A stretch of 35,017 nucleotides of DNA from positions 117,833 to 152,849 of the forward strand of contig MSGV01000029.1 in assembly GCA_001940845.1 (NCBI GenBank). The letters run 5' to 3'. The notes under the pieces are model-generated. The model did not search any database. It was not told where the DNA came from and saw only the letters and a list, made by a program, of their open reading frames with translations. This document shows, one piece after another, positions 24,939 to 34,939 of the stretch. Position numbers and translations under genes: made by a program. The first letter of the stretch is position 1, and the number at the start of each line of letters is the position of its first letter. This stretch comes from Christensenellaceae bacterium Phil7. Its GTDB lineage: Bacteria; Bacillota; Clostridia; Christensenellales; CAG-138.

Positions 24939-26114
24939 CTACCACCGTTTCTTCCAAACATTTCTATTTATTATTTCAGTATAGGACTGAATAATTTTTA
25001 CAACCTTTGCTGCTACATTCATGTCTGAATAATCTGGTACGGCCACTCCATGATCTCCGCCATTTCCCATGGATACAGCGAGCTCCAAGCTCTGAAATAG
25101 ACTTTGCTTGCCAATTCCTCCTATCAAAAAGCAGCCCTTATCGATTGCTTCTTGACGTTCGGTCGATGTCCGAATACATATTGCCGGGAATGGTCTGCCT
25201 ATTGATGTATAAAAGCTACTCTCCTCAGGAAGCGTTCCGCTATCTGAAATGACACAGAAGGCGTTTAGCTGCAGGTTGTTATAATCATGAAACCCAAGGG
25301 GCTCATGCGGAATTATTCTGCTATTGAGTTGAAACATACTTTGTTCAAGTCGTTTTCTGCTCCTTGGATGGCACGAATATAACACGGGCATATCATACTT
25401 CTCCGAAATACAGTTTATTGCGGAGAAAAGCGATAAAAAATTCTCTTCATTATCAATATTCTCCTCTCGGTGTGCAGATAAAAGTATATATCCATTACTC
25501 TTGAGATTAAGACGCAATAGTATATCACTTGTTAAAATCTTTTCCAGGTTGGAATGCAGTACCTCTGCCATAGGGCTCCCTGTCACAAATATTCGCTCGC
25601 TTGGCAACCCGCATTCGATCAAATTGCGCCTTGCCTGTTCGCTGTACGCCATATTCACATCCGAGATTATATCAACGATTCGCCTATTGGTTTCTTCCGG
25701 TAAACATTCATCCTTACAGCGATTACCCGCTTCCATATGAAAAATCGGTATATGCAATCGTTTTGCACCTATAGCAGCAAGGCATGAGTTCGTATCACCA
25801 AGCACAAGAAGGGCATCCGGTCTGAGTAATTCCATAAGCGCATAACTTTTTGCAATGATATTGCCCATCATATCTCCTAAATTATCGCCTGCTGCATCCA
25901 AATAGACCTCCGGCTCACCGAGCTCCAGATCGTGAAAAAATATCCCGCTCAAATTATAGTCATAATTCTGCCCTGTATGAGCTAGGATTGTATCAAAATA
26001 GCGGCGGCATTTTTTGATAATTACAGACAGCCGAATTATCTCCGGTCTTGTCCCCACCATTATTAAGAGTTTTAGCTTTCCATTATTTTTGAAATTAATC
26101 ATCTTATGCTTCAT
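24939..26114 (-). CDS. fnlC: UDP-N-acetylglucosamine 2-epimerase-type enzyme (FnlC/CapG-like)
   Basis: A 391-residue non-hydrolysing 2-epimerase of the WecB fold. Visible signatures: 'LLIMVGTRPEIIRLSVI', 'LAHTGQNYDYNLSGIFF', 'LVLGDTNSCLAA', 'FHMEAGNRCKDECLPEETNR' and 'VISDSGTLPEESSF'. Together with the two upstream genes this matches FnlC/WbjD/CapG, which epimerises UDP-N-acetyl-6-deoxy-talosamine to UDP-N-acetyl-L-fucosamine, rather than a stand-alone ManNAc-forming MnaA. It overlaps the end of the fnlB-like gene by 4 bp, which implies translational coupling. Confidence 0.87.
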   Translation of the reverse strand: MKHKMINFKNNGKLKLLIMVGTRPEIIRLSVIIKKCRRYFDTILAHTGQNYDYNLSGIFFHDLELGEPEVYLDAAGDNLGDMMGNIIAKSYALMELLRPDALLVLGDTNSCLAAIGAKRLHIPIFHMEAGNRCKDECLPEETNRRIVDIISDVNMAYSEQARRNLIECGLPSERIFVTGSPMAEVLHSNLEKILTSDILLRLNLKSNGYILLSAHREENIDNEENFLSLFSAINCISEKYDMPVLYSCHPRSRKRLEQSMFQLNSRIIPHEPLGFHDYNNLQLNAFCVISDSGTLPEESSFYTSIGRPFPAICIRTSTERQEAIDKGCFLIGGIGKQSLFQSLELAVSMGNGGDHGVAVPDYSDMNVAAKVVKIIQSYTEIINRNVWKKRW

Positions 26115-27313
26115 ACCTCATCGTAGAATGTGTCAGGATTCTCGATATCGAAGCTCTCATTTGCCCACATGAGGGTTACAAGCGCTTCCGTCTTGCTTAT
26201 ATTTTTTATGCTATGAGTGCAGCCAGGAAGTATTTGTACAATTTGCAGTTTCTCTCCCGAAACCTCAAAACGCAGGATCTCATCCGTCCCCATCATACGC
26301 TCCTCGATCATGGCGTGTCCGCTGACCACAACAAAGAATTCGCATTTTGAGCTATGCCAATGCTGCCCCTTTGTTATTCCAGGTTTTGTTACATTCACCG
26401 AAACTTGACCGCAGTTTTGTGTTTTGAATATTTCAGTGAAACTACCACGTACATCCGTATTCATATTAAGAGGGTAAACTATCTTTTCCCTCGGCAAGTA
26501 TGATAGATACGTCGAATACAATCTCTTTTCAAGTGAACCATTTGGAATATCCGGAAGCATCAGTTTTTTTTGATTTTCCTTGAAGCTCTGAATAATATCG
26601 GCAACTCTGCCAAGCGTTGTACGATATGAGATTGGAACGAAGCAGTACCTTCCTTTTTCATGTGGAACTGGCGTAATCCCATCAAAGTATTCACAGCGGT
26701 GCTCGCAAAGCTCCAACGCATTCAGCAGTTCACTAACCAGATCATCTATGTAGACTAGTTCTATTTCAGTACTCCGATCATTTATAGTAATAGGCAGATC
26801 ATTTGCAAGGTTATAACAAAAAGTTGCTACTACGGAATTATAGTTTGCTCTGCACCATTTGCCAAACAGATTTGGGAATCGATATACTAAAACCCTCGCC
26901 CCGCTTATCGATGCATGGCAAAAGAAAAGTTCTTCCGCATTTCGTTTTGATCTTCCATATTCACTATCTGCATATTTGCCGATCAAACTTGCCTGAATGG
27001 AGCTTGCGAACATAATAGGGCATGAATTTCCTTGTTTTTCCAGAATATCAAGCAAATTTTTTGTAAACTCATAATTTACCTTCATATGCTCGCTTTGTTC
27101 CTTCGGGCGATTTACCCCTGCAAGATGAAAGATAAAATCCGCATTTCGGCACATTTCTTCCAATGCTTCATGGTTTGAATCAACATCATATTCCCATACT
27201 TCCTCAATGGCTAATCCTCTTCCTGCTTCATGATAACCATTCATTATATTCTTCAACGCATATACAAGATTTCTTCCAATAAAACCCTTTGCTCCCGTTA
27301 TCAGGATCTTCAT
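26111..27313 (-). CDS. fnlB: Bifunctional reductase with C-terminal cupin (FnlB/CapF-like)
   Basis: A 400-residue protein with an N-terminal short-chain dehydrogenase domain ('MKILITGAKGFIGRNLV', Rossmann GxxGxxG) and a C-terminal cupin from about residue 290 ('GQHWHSSKCEFFVVVSG', with metal-binding histidines). This two-domain arrangement is specific to CapF/WbjC/FnlB, which epimerises at C3 in the cupin and reduces C4 with NADPH in the Rossmann domain to give UDP-N-acetyl-6-deoxy-talosamine. The catalytic 'YGRSKRNAEELFF' (YxxxK) is present. It lies 33 bp after fnlA and is coupled to fnlC. Confidence 0.9.
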   Translation of the reverse strand: MKILITGAKGFIGRNLVYALKNIMNGYHEAGRGLAIEEVWEYDVDSNHEALEEMCRNADFIFHLAGVNRPKEQSEHMKVNYEFTKNLLDILEKQGNSCPIMFASSIQASLIGKYADSEYGRSKRNAEELFFCHASISGARVLVYRFPNLFGKWCRANYNSVVATFCYNLANDLPITINDRSTEIELVYIDDLVSELLNALELCEHRCEYFDGITPVPHEKGRYCFVPISYRTTLGRVADIIQSFKENQKKLMLPDIPNGSLEKRLYSTYLSYLPREKIVYPLNMNTDVRGSFTEIFKTQNCGQVSVNVTKPGITKGQHWHSSKCEFFVVVSGHAMIEERMMGTDEILRFEVSGEKLQIVQILPGCTHSIKNISKTEALVTLMWANESFDIENPDTFYDEV

Positions 27314-27346
27314 ATCATTTCCGCCTTTCCCACAAACATAATGATT

Positions 27347-28378
27347 TTATTCGACTGTATCACGAAATTGAGGCAGCTGCCTCAACAAGTGCTTCATCCC
27401 ATCAATATCAAGTCGCTCAGTATTGTGTGAAGTATACTGAGCAGAGGGGTCAAATGTCTTATTGCCATTTATAAAGTAATTATCATAGTTTAAATCACGA
27501 TTATCCGAACGTATCCTATAGTAATTCGTCGATTCCTCGGCATGCATCATTTCCTCTGCAGTGACAAGCACTTCGTACAGCTTTTCTCCATGCCTAGTTC
27601 CAATACAAGTATATCCAACATCAGATTTTTTGAGTTCCAGTATTGCTTTGGCAAGTGTCTCAATAGTCGCCGATGGAGCCTTATGAATGAATAAATCACC
27701 TTGAGTTCCATATTCAAATGCGTATAGAACCAGCTCAACAGCCTCTTTCATGGTCATCATAAATCGGGTCATTCTCGGATCCGTGATTGTCAGCTGCTTT
27801 CCCGCATTGATCTGCTCACAAAACAATGGAATTACCGAACCACGTGATCCCATAACATTGCCATATCGGGTCAGGCACAATACCGGATCATCCGGCAGCA
27901 TCTGATGCGAGCGCGCTATAACATTCTTTTCCATAACGGCTTTGGTCATGCCCATCGCGTTTATAGGATATGCCGCCTTATCAGTCGAGAGGAATACGGC
28001 TTTTTTAATCTGATTCTCAACACATGCTGAAATTACATTATCTGAACCATGTATGTTCGTTTTAACCGCCTCCATAGGATAAAATTCACACGAAGGAACC
28101 TGTTTGAGCGCTGCAGCATGAAACACATAATCGACTCCGCGAAAAGCATTGACAATAGATCGATAATCCCGTACATCCCCAATATAAAATCGTATCTTGC
28201 CCACATACCCGGGCATATAAGACTGATATTTGTGCCTCATATCATCCTGTTTTTTCTCATCTCTGGATAAAACCCGAATTTCAGCAATATCCGTTGACAG
28301 AAAATAATCGAGCATCGCATGCCCAAAGCTACCCGTACCTCCAGTGATCAATAACGTTTTACCAAAGAATTGTGACAT
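27347..28378 (-). CDS. fnlA: UDP-GlcNAc 4,6-dehydratase / 5-epimerase (FnlA/CapE-like)
   Basis: A 343-residue protein. The ATG at 28378 is used because of an ideal AAGGAGG 9 bases upstream; a longer frame to 28438 has no support. 'LLITGGTGSFGHAML' is the NAD-binding loop, 'STDKAAYPINAMGMTKAVME' holds the active site with Met in place of the usual Tyr, as in the inverting CapE/FnlA group, and 'HGEKLYEVLVTAEEM' is also characteristic. It catalyses the first step from UDP-GlcNAc to UDP-L-FucNAc. It is the first gene of a four-gene unit with fnlB, fnlC and wzz. A TATAAT on the minus strand about 52 bp before the ATG (near 28430) could be its -10 box, without a clear -35. Confidence 0.9.
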   Translation of the reverse strand: MSQFFGKTLLITGGTGSFGHAMLDYFLSTDIAEIRVLSRDEKKQDDMRHKYQSYMPGYVGKIRFYIGDVRDYRSIVNAFRGVDYVFHAAALKQVPSCEFYPMEAVKTNIHGSDNVISACVENQIKKAVFLSTDKAAYPINAMGMTKAVMEKNVIARSHQMLPDDPVLCLTRYGNVMGSRGSVIPLFCEQINAGKQLTITDPRMTRFMMTMKEAVELVLYAFEYGTQGDLFIHKAPSATIETLAKAILELKKSDVGYTCIGTRHGEKLYEVLVTAEEMMHAEESTNYYRIRSDNRDLNYDNYFINGNKTFDPSAQYTSHNTERLDIDGMKHLLRQLPQFRDTVE

Positions 28379-28593
28379 GCTGAATATCCTCCTTATGCAG
28401 TTTACCATATCCAAAATAGTACAATTATAGAATACCATGAAAAATCTTTGTTGTAAATACTCTAGCTCTCATAATATAAACTTCTGTTTCAATTCATCGC
28501 AAAGATCATGTTTGATGCCATACCGTTTGCCTTAACCCATCTACATGATTGATTAGAGCCATAAACTCAGCTACGATGCATTTGCAATATAAC

Positions 28594-28620
28594 AAAAAGC
28601 TCCCTTATGAGGAGCCCTTT
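28594..28620 (-). terminator. Intrinsic terminator of the ArsR-like regulator
   Basis: The minus strand forms a stem AAAGGGCTCC / GGAGCTTTTT (two G-U pairs) with a TCATAAG loop, ending in T5. It sits about 40 bp past the regulator's stop. The remainder of the gap to fnlA (28379-28593) has no gene. Confidence 0.65.
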
Positions 28621-28658
28621 CAATGAATTCAATATTTCTGAACAAAATGCCGCAGTTT

Positions 28659-29795
28659 TTAACGCTTTGATTCCCCGTCATCAATATCAGGAGATGGTGA
28701 ATGGATGAATCTCTTAAACATTTCATTGAATGCATCAATATTATCCATACGAGCCCTATAGTAAAGCTTTCCTCCCTCAAAGGAGCTTTCAACGAAACCA
28801 TTCAACAAAAGCTTATTCATATGGTAAGAAACGGTCGGAGCAGATATAGAAAATATCTCCGCCAGTTCCAAGCCATAGCAGGGACGATTGCATATGCAGC
28901 GCAGGATATTTAACCTCGTCTCATCGGAGAGCACTTTAAAGCGCGAAGCCAGCTTATTGCTATCACAGCCCGCATACAGCAGCTCCGCGATTTCTTCCAT
29001 GCAGGCACCTATGATGATATTTTCAGCTCCATCATAGCCCTCATAAACGGTTACCGAACTGGGCTCAAGCATATTGATATAAATATAGCATTTCTCGTTG
29101 GAATTTGACAGCAAAATGCCGTATTTCTCCATAGTGTATTGGCGAATATCTGCCACGTCATCAAGCATTGCTGCTGCTTTGTTAATCGGTTCTATATAGA
29201 TAGACTCATTCTCTATGATTGCACTGACAACAGGCCGCAGCAAATCGATCAATTCATCCAGATGTTCCTCATAGTTAATATAAAGACTGGTAAGCTTGCG
29301 CTTTACACATGCCGGAACATCGATCCTCGCAATATATTTAAGCAGCGCCTGCTCATCCTCATTCACGAGGATGGATCGCAGCTCACCGCTCTTATCATGC
29401 TGATTAAGAAGAGAGCTGGATGCAAATAGATGCAGTTTCTGCTTCTTGGTCATACGAAGCCGTGATTCACGGATCAAATCCAGATCCCTGCAATCCTTAT
29501 TTATCAGCCCCACATCGGATAACATCAACGATGCAGCATTGGAGAAAGATGTTTTTGCATTTTTGTCATACAAATCCAGCTTAAAATAGAAATCATACTT
29601 TACTGATTCAAGCTTAATAACTCTATTCAATGCCTCTTCAAGCCTGCACGATGGTGCTAGTAAAGTAGTTATTTCATCCGCTATATCCATATGGTTAGCG
29701 CACAATTCATTTACGATATCATTTATCGATTGCCCTTCTATAGCATTAGTGATATATATTGCCGCATCGATAACCGGAGAATAATATTTATTCAT
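28659..29795 (-). CDS. ArsR-like winged-helix transcriptional regulator with large N-terminal domain
   Basis: A 378-residue protein, much longer than classical ArsR (about 100). Residues about 285-355 are an ArsR-type winged helix: 'VLSDETRLNILRCIC', 'YGLELAEIFSISAPTVSYHM', 'LLNGFVESSFEGGKLYYR'. The N-terminal 280 residues are predicted helical and form an uncharacterised sensor-like region; no metal-binding CxC motif of ArsR/SmtB is seen. The start at 29795 has GGGGTGAG two bases upstream. It is divergent from glgC-glgD, which it may control (inference from position), and an operator-like palindrome overlaps its own promoter. Confidence 0.8.
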   Translation of the reverse strand: MNKYYSPVIDAAIYITNAIEGQSINDIVNELCANHMDIADEITTLLAPSCRLEEALNRVIKLESVKYDFYFKLDLYDKNAKTSFSNAASLMLSDVGLINKDCRDLDLIRESRLRMTKKQKLHLFASSSLLNQHDKSGELRSILVNEDEQALLKYIARIDVPACVKRKLTSLYINYEEHLDELIDLLRPVVSAIIENESIYIEPINKAAAMLDDVADIRQYTMEKYGILLSNSNEKCYIYINMLEPSSVTVYEGYDGAENIIIGACMEEIAELLYAGCDSNKLASRFKVLSDETRLNILRCICNRPCYGLELAEIFSISAPTVSYHMNKLLLNGFVESSFEGGKLYYRARMDNIDAFNEMFKRFIHSPSPDIDDGESKR

Positions 29796-29898
29796 TGCTC
29801 ACCCCATAAAAAAATCATTTTGGAAATATGATCTTATCCATGCTGAGAAAGCATTGATAAATTATACGCTATTTTAAACCAATAAAATACGATCAAAC

Positions 29899-29913
29899 CT
29901 CCACACTATGGAG
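29899..29913. promoter_or_regulatory. Operator-like palindrome at the regulator promoter
   Basis: CTCCA-CACTA-TGGAG, with perfect 5-bp arms, lies at the predicted transcription start and touches the -10 box of the regulator. This fits autorepression by the ArsR-like protein, but binding is inferred from position only. Confidence 0.4.
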
Positions 29914-29940
29914 TATAGCACTATAAATCCAAATGGTCAA
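29912..29940 (-). promoter_or_regulatory. Promoter of the ArsR-like regulator
   Basis: On the minus strand TTGACC (29940-29935), a 17-bp spacer and TATACT (29917-29912). The leader to the ATG at 29795 is about 110 nt. The divergent intergenic region as a whole (29796-30448) is AT-rich; apart from the two promoters, the operator-like site and a short hairpin (TCGCAG/CTGCGA near 30217-30245), nothing is recognised. Confidence 0.65.
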
Positions 29941-30357
29941 TACATATTTTCAATTTTATTCGCTAAAAATTTTTCCAGGTTTTTTCAAGTTCAATATTTT
30001 CATTTTTATCTTTCTCTAATATACTGTTAATAAAGGATTTCAATCCTATTTTTGCTGATATATGCGTTTTTTGCTTGTAATAATAATATTTTATGTTGAT
30101 TTATGCAGTAGAATACGATTAGCAAATTATATATAAATTATAGGTAGCTGCGACGGGTAGTTTTGACCTCTTGAATTTCCGCACAATGATTACCAAATCT
30201 CCTCCTTTATCGGTCCTCGCAGACTTCCTTCTTCATTGCCTGCGAAAATTTTCTCTTAACCATATTCAACTATGGCTCTGGTACTGCAATGATGCGCGTT
30301 GCTCAATAAATTTACTCAAATTTATGAAAATTTTGTATATGTAAGCATTTACTGCTA

Positions 30358-30386
30358 TTGCCATTTTAGCTAAAACTTGTTAAAAT
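30358..30386 (+). promoter_or_regulatory. Promoter of glgC-glgD
   Basis: TTGCCA (30358-30363), a 17-bp spacer and TAAAAT (30381-30386), giving a leader of about 55 nt before the glgC ATG at 30449. Confidence 0.65.
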
Positions 30387-30448
30387 ATATGTGAACGGTT
30401 ATATTTCCGTCCCCTATGACAATTCTTCAATCATTAAGGAGAAATGCT

Positions 30449-31681
30449 ATGCCAAAGAAGAAGATAGTTGCAATGCTTCTTGCCGGAGGACAGGGAAGCC
30501 GGCTCGGAGAACTCACCCGATCCATGGCTAAACCCGCTGTTCCCTTTGGCGGTAAGTATAGAATCATTGATTTCCCGCTTTCTAATTGCGTAAACTCATC
30601 GATAGATACCGTTGGAGTATTGACGCAATACGAACCTCTTGAGCTGAATGCCTATATTGGCACCGGACAGCCCTGGGATCTGGATAGGAACAACGGAGGA
30701 GTATACGTCCTGCCTCCATACGTCAGCAACTCCAGCGAACGTTGGTATTCGGGAACCGCTGATGCCATTTACCAAAACATGGCCTTCATAGAGCGTTTTG
30801 ATCCCGACTATGTACTAATCCTATCCGGAGATCATATTTATAAAATGGATTATTCAAAAATGCTCTCATATCATGAGCATAAAGCCGCAGATGCGACCAT
30901 TGCAGTATTGACCGTACCGATGGAGGAAGCCTCGCGCTTCGGAATTATGAATACAGATGCGGATGGTGCGATCATTGAATTCGAAGAAAAACCCAAGCAG
31001 CCTAAGAGCAATAAAGCATCAATGGGTATATATATTTTCAATTGGAGCGTCCTGCGTGAATACCTGATCTCCGATACAAACGATCCCAGTTCCTCCAATG
31101 ATTTCGGTAAGGATATCATTCCCGCCATGATAGCTGGTGGAAAGCGTATGTATGCATGGGGATTCGATGGCTACTGGAAAGATGTTGGAACTATATCAAG
31201 TTTGCTTGAAGCCAATATGGATCTGCTCGGTGCTGAACCCAAATTCGATCTTTACGATAAGGAATGGCGCATCTACTCTAAGAGTGCGATAATGCCCCCC
31301 CACTATGCGGGCGAATCTGCCGATATTGCAGACAGCATAGTTACGGAGGGCTGTTTCGTCAATGGTGCCATAAGGCACAGCGTTCTCTATTCGGGCGTTA
31401 CGGTTGAAGAAAATGCCAGGATTGAGGATTCAATAATTCTGCCCAATGCGGTAATAAAGCGAAATGCTAAGATATATAGAGCTATCGTAGGCGAGGGTGC
31501 TATTATTGGCGAGAACGCTATATTGGGATGTGAAAAACAAACGGATGATGAACCCTATGATAATAAGCTCACTGGAGATATAACGCTTGTGCCCAATTCA
31601 ATCATCGTTGGGGATGGCGAACGCGTGCCAAAAGGCAAAGTCATAAGGGTAAACGGAAACGGAGGGATCAAAAATGATTAA
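30449..31681 (+). CDS. glgC: Glucose-1-phosphate adenylyltransferase, catalytic subunit
   Basis: A 410-residue enzyme that makes ADP-glucose for glycogen. The ATG at 30449 follows AAGGAGAA; the frame extends to 30416 but that start lacks a ribosome binding site. '[17 protein letters not shown]' is the nucleotidyltransferase loop, '[20 protein letters not shown]' and '[11 protein letters not shown]' are diagnostic for GlgC, and a C-terminal left-handed beta-helix follows ('[17 protein letters not shown]', '[13 protein letters not shown]'). It overlaps glgD by 8 bp, so they are translationally coupled, as in other Clostridia and Bacilli. Confidence 0.96.
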   Translation: MPKKKIVAMLLAGGQGSRLGELTRSMAKPAVPFGGKYRIIDFPLSNCVNSSIDTVGVLTQYEPLELNAYIGTGQPWDLDRNNGGVYVLPPYVSNSSERWYSGTADAIYQNMAFIERFDPDYVLILSGDHIYKMDYSKMLSYHEHKAADATIAVLTVPMEEASRFGIMNTDADGAIIEFEEKPKQPKSNKASMGIYIFNWSVLREYLISDTNDPSSSNDFGKDIIPAMIAGGKRMYAWGFDGYWKDVGTISSLLEANMDLLGAEPKFDLYDKEWRIYSKSAIMPPHYAGESADIADSIVTEGCFVNGAIRHSVLYSGVTVEENARIEDSIILPNAVIKRNAKIYRAIVGEGAIIGENAILGCEKQTDDEPYDNKLTGDITLVPNSIIVGDGERVPKGKVIRVNGNGGIKND

Positions 31682-32798
31682 TAATGTGTTTGGCCTCATT
31701 TATACCGGAGAAGCCAATGCTCAGCTTCGTGAACTGACATTTTCACGCTCCGTAGCTGCGGTTCCCTTCGGGGGCAGATACCGTGCGATTGATTTTTTGC
31801 TTTCGGATATGGTCAATACAGGAATATCCAATGTCGGCCTGATCGCTCAGAGGAACTACCACTCGCTCATGGATCATTTGGGCAGCGGAAAGGAATGGGA
31901 TCTGCATAGAAAACGAGATGGTCTATTCATCCTGCCGCCCTTCGTAACAAAGGATAATATTGGCGTTTATCGAGGCACGATCGATGCCATACGCTCCGTT
32001 CTAGGCTATGTTCGCCGCTCAACACAAAAATACGTTCTTCTTACAGGCAGCCATACACTCTATAACACAACCTACGACGCCATGCTTCGCCAACATATAG
32101 AGACCGGAGCTGAGCTGACTATCATGTATAGCGTAGAGCATGAATTTAATCGTGAGGATCAATATGATGATCTTCGGCTTACCATGGACGAGAACGGCCG
32201 CATAACCGATCTCTCTCTCAATCCATATTTCCCGACTACAAATTTCCGTGGTTGTGATGCTTACATCATGGAAAAGGAAAGACTCGAATACCTGGTTGAA
32301 GAAGCTGCATCTCATGGAGAATTCGACTTTATGCGCGATGTACTGATCAAAAACGTGAATAAATGCAGGATGTACGGTTGGAGATACGATGGTTATGTCG
32401 CTCGTCTCGATTCCGTAAATACATTTTATAATCACAACATGGCCTTGCTTGATCAAAAGGTCCGCGCCGATATGTTCAACCCAATGCACCCAATCTATAC
32501 CAAGGTCAAGGATGAGGTTCCTGCAAAATATACAGACTCCGGCAAGATAAAAAATTCTATGGCTGCGGATGGCTGCATCATCGAAGGAGAAGTCGAAAAT
32601 TCCATACTCTTCCGCGGCGTTCATGTATGCAAAGGAGCTATAGTACGAAATTCCATAATCATGCAGGCCTGCTATATTGGTGAAAACAGCCATCTTTCAA
32701 ATGTAGTGATGGATAAGGGCGTTTCCGTGCTCAGCGGCAGAACAATCTCCGGTTATGCAACATATCCGGTTATACTTAGAAAGGGGAGCACCGTCTGA
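31674..32798 (+). CDS. glgD: Glucose-1-phosphate adenylyltransferase, GlgD subunit
   Basis: A 374-residue paralogue of GlgC. It begins '[20 protein letters not shown]', so the catalytic GGxGxRL loop is replaced, as expected for the non-catalytic GlgD that raises activity of the GlgC-GlgD complex in Firmicutes. '[20 protein letters not shown]' and '[20 protein letters not shown]' (beta-helix) match the family. GGAGGGA precedes the ATG inside the glgC end. The rest of the glycogen operon (glgB, glgA, glgP) is not in the window. Confidence 0.95.
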   Translation: MINNVFGLIYTGEANAQLRELTFSRSVAAVPFGGRYRAIDFLLSDMVNTGISNVGLIAQRNYHSLMDHLGSGKEWDLHRKRDGLFILPPFVTKDNIGVYRGTIDAIRSVLGYVRRSTQKYVLLTGSHTLYNTTYDAMLRQHIETGAELTIMYSVEHEFNREDQYDDLRLTMDENGRITDLSLNPYFPTTNFRGCDAYIMEKERLEYLVEEAASHGEFDFMRDVLIKNVNKCRMYGWRYDGYVARLDSVNTFYNHNMALLDQKVRADMFNPMHPIYTKVKDEVPAKYTDSGKIKNSMAADGCIIEGEVENSILFRGVHVCKGAIVRNSIIMQACYIGENSHLSNVVMDKGVSVLSGRTISGYATYPVILRKGSTV

Positions 32799-32915
32799 TA
32801 TTCCGCTGCCTCTTTCTAATCATTCTCCCCCGAGCTATTTGATTTAACAAATATCTCAGTTTTAATGCGCAGCAAAAATAAATTCAAGAAGAGATCTTAG
32901 TAACTTTTATAATCA

Positions 32916-32952
32916 AATGGGAGCAGCCTCGATTCTACGAAGCCCTCCCATT
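32916..32952. terminator. Hairpin between converging glgD and ABC-transporter genes
   Basis: AATGGGAG (32916-32923) and CTCCCATT (32945-32952) form a perfect 8-bp stem, extended inward by imperfect GC/TCG pairing. Its place between converging transcripts fits a bidirectional terminator, although T-runs are weak. The remaining gap (32799-32972) holds nothing else. Confidence 0.5.
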
Positions 32953-32972
32953 CCCTATGCAAGCAGCATCTA

Positions 32973-33800
32973 CTAAACTCCAAATCTGCCTATGCGTTTC
33001 GAAATATATTTTTCCAGCATTGCAACAGCATAATACATAATTGCGGCCAGCACACACAGTATCGCTATGGATGCCATAACCAGATCAAGCTGAAATACCT
33101 GACCTCCATAGACTATCAAATAACCCAGTCCAGCTTTGGAAACCAGGTATTCTCCAACTATGACTCCAACCCAGCTCATGCCAACGCTCAACTTTAGCGC
33201 CCCCATTACCGTTGGTACGGAAGCAGGCAGAACGACCTTTATAAAGGTCTGCATCCTTGTTGCGCCCAGTGTTCGCATGAGAAGTTGATTTTCGCTCGAT
33301 ATCTCATTAAAGCCGGCGAGTACCGTCATTATCGTAACTATTGTGGATATGAGCAAAGCCATCACTATTATTGCCTTCATGCCCGCACCAACCCATACTA
33401 TCAATATCGGCCCCAGTGCAATCTTTGGCAAGGCATTCAGCACTACCATATATGGATCAAGGATTTTTGCCAGGGTTGGACTCCACCACATCAGCACAGC
33501 TATGATAGTTCCAAGCAATGTCCCTATTATGAATCCGGCAACGGTTTCGAGTGTCGTTACTCCTATATGCATAAAGAGTTCACCATTGCCATATAGTCTG
33601 CCTATGGTTGCCACAACCCGACTTGGGCTTGAAAAAATGAAGGTATTAATTATTCCCAGCTCTCCAAGCAGCTCCCAAACCCCTATGAAGATGACCAATA
33701 TCGCAATTTGCATAGAGATTACAAAGCTTTTATTTCTTTTAAGCTTCTTGAGGTATTCAGCATGTTCCTGAGAATAGTTCTCATCAATTGAATTCCTCAT
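32973..33800 (-). CDS. ABC transporter permease (nitrate/sulfonate/taurine type)
   Basis: A 275-residue membrane protein of the BPD_transp_1 family with about six segments starting near residue 28. The EAA loop is clear: 'LMRTLGATRMQTFIKVVLPA'. 'FIFSSPSRVVATIGRLY' and 'ILDPYMVVLNALPKIALGPI' are typical of SsuC/TauC/ThiX-like permeases. It overlaps the ATPase gene by 17 bp, so the two are coupled. Substrate (alkanesulfonate, taurine, nitrate or a thiamine precursor) cannot be decided, because no binding protein is in view. Confidence 0.88.
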   Translation of the reverse strand: MRNSIDENYSQEHAEYLKKLKRNKSFVISMQIAILVIFIGVWELLGELGIINTFIFSSPSRVVATIGRLYGNGELFMHIGVTTLETVAGFIIGTLLGTIIAVLMWWSPTLAKILDPYMVVLNALPKIALGPILIVWVGAGMKAIIVMALLISTIVTIMTVLAGFNEISSENQLLMRTLGATRMQTFIKVVLPASVPTVMGALKLSVGMSWVGVIVGEYLVSKAGLGYLIVYGGQVFQLDLVMASIAILCVLAAIMYYAVAMLEKYISKRIGRFGV

Positions 33801-34587
33801 TTTTCATCATCTCCTTCCAAACAGTATTGAAATAGTCCTTGAAGTGAGGATCATTTCTTCGATCCAATGGAGTATCTCCTGTTAACTCGATATCAATCTC
33901 GCTTCTCATCACTGCGGGGCGTGCAGTGAGTACCATCACCCTATCGCACATACTGATCGCCTCCGAAATATCATGGGTCACCAGAATTGCAGTACAGCCT
34001 TCGCTACGTATTATGGAACTGACCTCATCCGCAAGCAGCAGCCTCGTTTGAAAATCCAAAGCCGAAAATGGCTCATCAAGGAGCAGGAGTGATGGGCGGA
34101 ATACGAGAGTCCGTATCAATGCCACCTTCTGCCTCATGCCTCCGGAAAGCTGGCGCGGATAAAGCTTCATGAATTCACCCAAGCCATACCGAAGCAGCAG
34201 CTCACGAGCATACTGCCTTGTATCACTGTTGAGCATATGTTTGATCTCCAAGCCCAACAAAACATTATCCTCAATTGTACGCCAATCCAGCAAATTATCT
34301 CTTTGCAGCATATAGCCCGTACCACTGCCATTATTCACCATCATGCCGCGCGAGGGCTTATCACTATAGAGCCTTTTACCTAATACCTCAACCTCCCCAC
34401 TGCTTGGGGCGAGAATACCTGCAAGCATCGATAGCAGGGTTGTCTTGCCGCAGCCGGATGGACCCACAATCGCAGCAAACTCCCCCTTCCCGATAGTAAG
34501 GCTAATATCATCTATAGCAAGCGTCTCCGCATGGGGCTCGTGGTATATCAGGCGCACATTTTTAAGTTGTGCGATCGAATTTTCCAT
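33784..34587 (-). CDS. ABC transporter ATP-binding protein (nitrate/sulfonate/taurine type)
   Basis: A 267-residue ATPase. The ATG at 34587 has GGAGG 4-5 bases upstream; a longer frame to 34602 is unlikely. Walker A '[12 protein letters not shown]', Q-loop '[14 protein letters not shown]', signature '[15 protein letters not shown]', Walker B '[12 protein letters not shown]' and H-loop 'VTHDISEA' are all intact. It energises the downstream permease. No substrate-binding protein gene lies between it and the RHS fragment upstream, so the binding protein is encoded elsewhere. No riboswitch was recognised in the region 34588-34939. Confidence 0.92.
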   Translation of the reverse strand: MENSIAQLKNVRLIYHEPHAETLAIDDISLTIGKGEFAAIVGPSGCGKTTLLSMLAGILAPSSGEVEVLGKRLYSDKPSRGMMVNNGSGTGYMLQRDNLLDWRTIEDNVLLGLEIKHMLNSDTRQYARELLLRYGLGEFMKLYPRQLSGGMRQKVALIRTLVFRPSLLLLDEPFSALDFQTRLLLADEVSSIIRSEGCTAILVTHDISEAISMCDRVMVLTARPAVMRSEIDIELTGDTPLDRRNDPHFKDYFNTVWKEMMKNEEFN

Positions 34588-34824
34588 ATTACCTCCAAAC
34601 AAAGCTTGTATAGTACAGCTTATTCAATAAATAAGGACAAGGTGCGAATCTAAACGAAATTAAGCTTTAATCATACTGGAAACTACAAATAAATGCACAA
34701 AGTTTTTCAGATTTAATCCTCAATAAATATTTGAAATGGCTATCCTGCGAGTTGAAATCTTCTAAATTTCTTCTATTCTCACATTTCATATAGTGCAATC
34801 GCAATCATGGATGCGATTAGTGAG

Positions 34825-34893
34825 TTACAGTAGAACAAGAAGAGATATAATTAAGCTAATACCAATAAGCAGTTTCATTCTGATTGTTTCCAT
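34825..34893 (-). CDS. Possible 22-residue membrane peptide
   Basis: An ATG at 34893 opens 22 codons: METIRMKLLIGIS then a hydrophobic run LIISLLVLL, ending in TAA. The upstream GAAAAG is a weak ribosome binding site. It may be a real small membrane peptide, a toxin-like peptide, or chance in AT-rich DNA. Just downstream is a 7-bp-armed hairpin (AATCGCA / TGCGATT, 34798-34819). Confidence 0.2.
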   Translation of the reverse strand: METIRMKLLIGISLIISLLVLL

Positions 34894-34939
34894 ACTTTTC
34901 AGTGCTCTTTTTTATTCGTCATAAGAATTACTCATGTTT

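Noticed and set aside
30100-30300. Possible structured RNA or tRNA in the intergenic region before glgC
   Set aside because: Only a 6-bp stem and a 5-bp stem could be found; no tRNA arms, T-box or riboswitch core was recognised.
32019-32693. Minus-strand open frame of 224 codons opposite glgD
   Set aside because: It is antisense to GlgD, whose family motifs and coupling to glgC are clear; the translation resembles no protein family.
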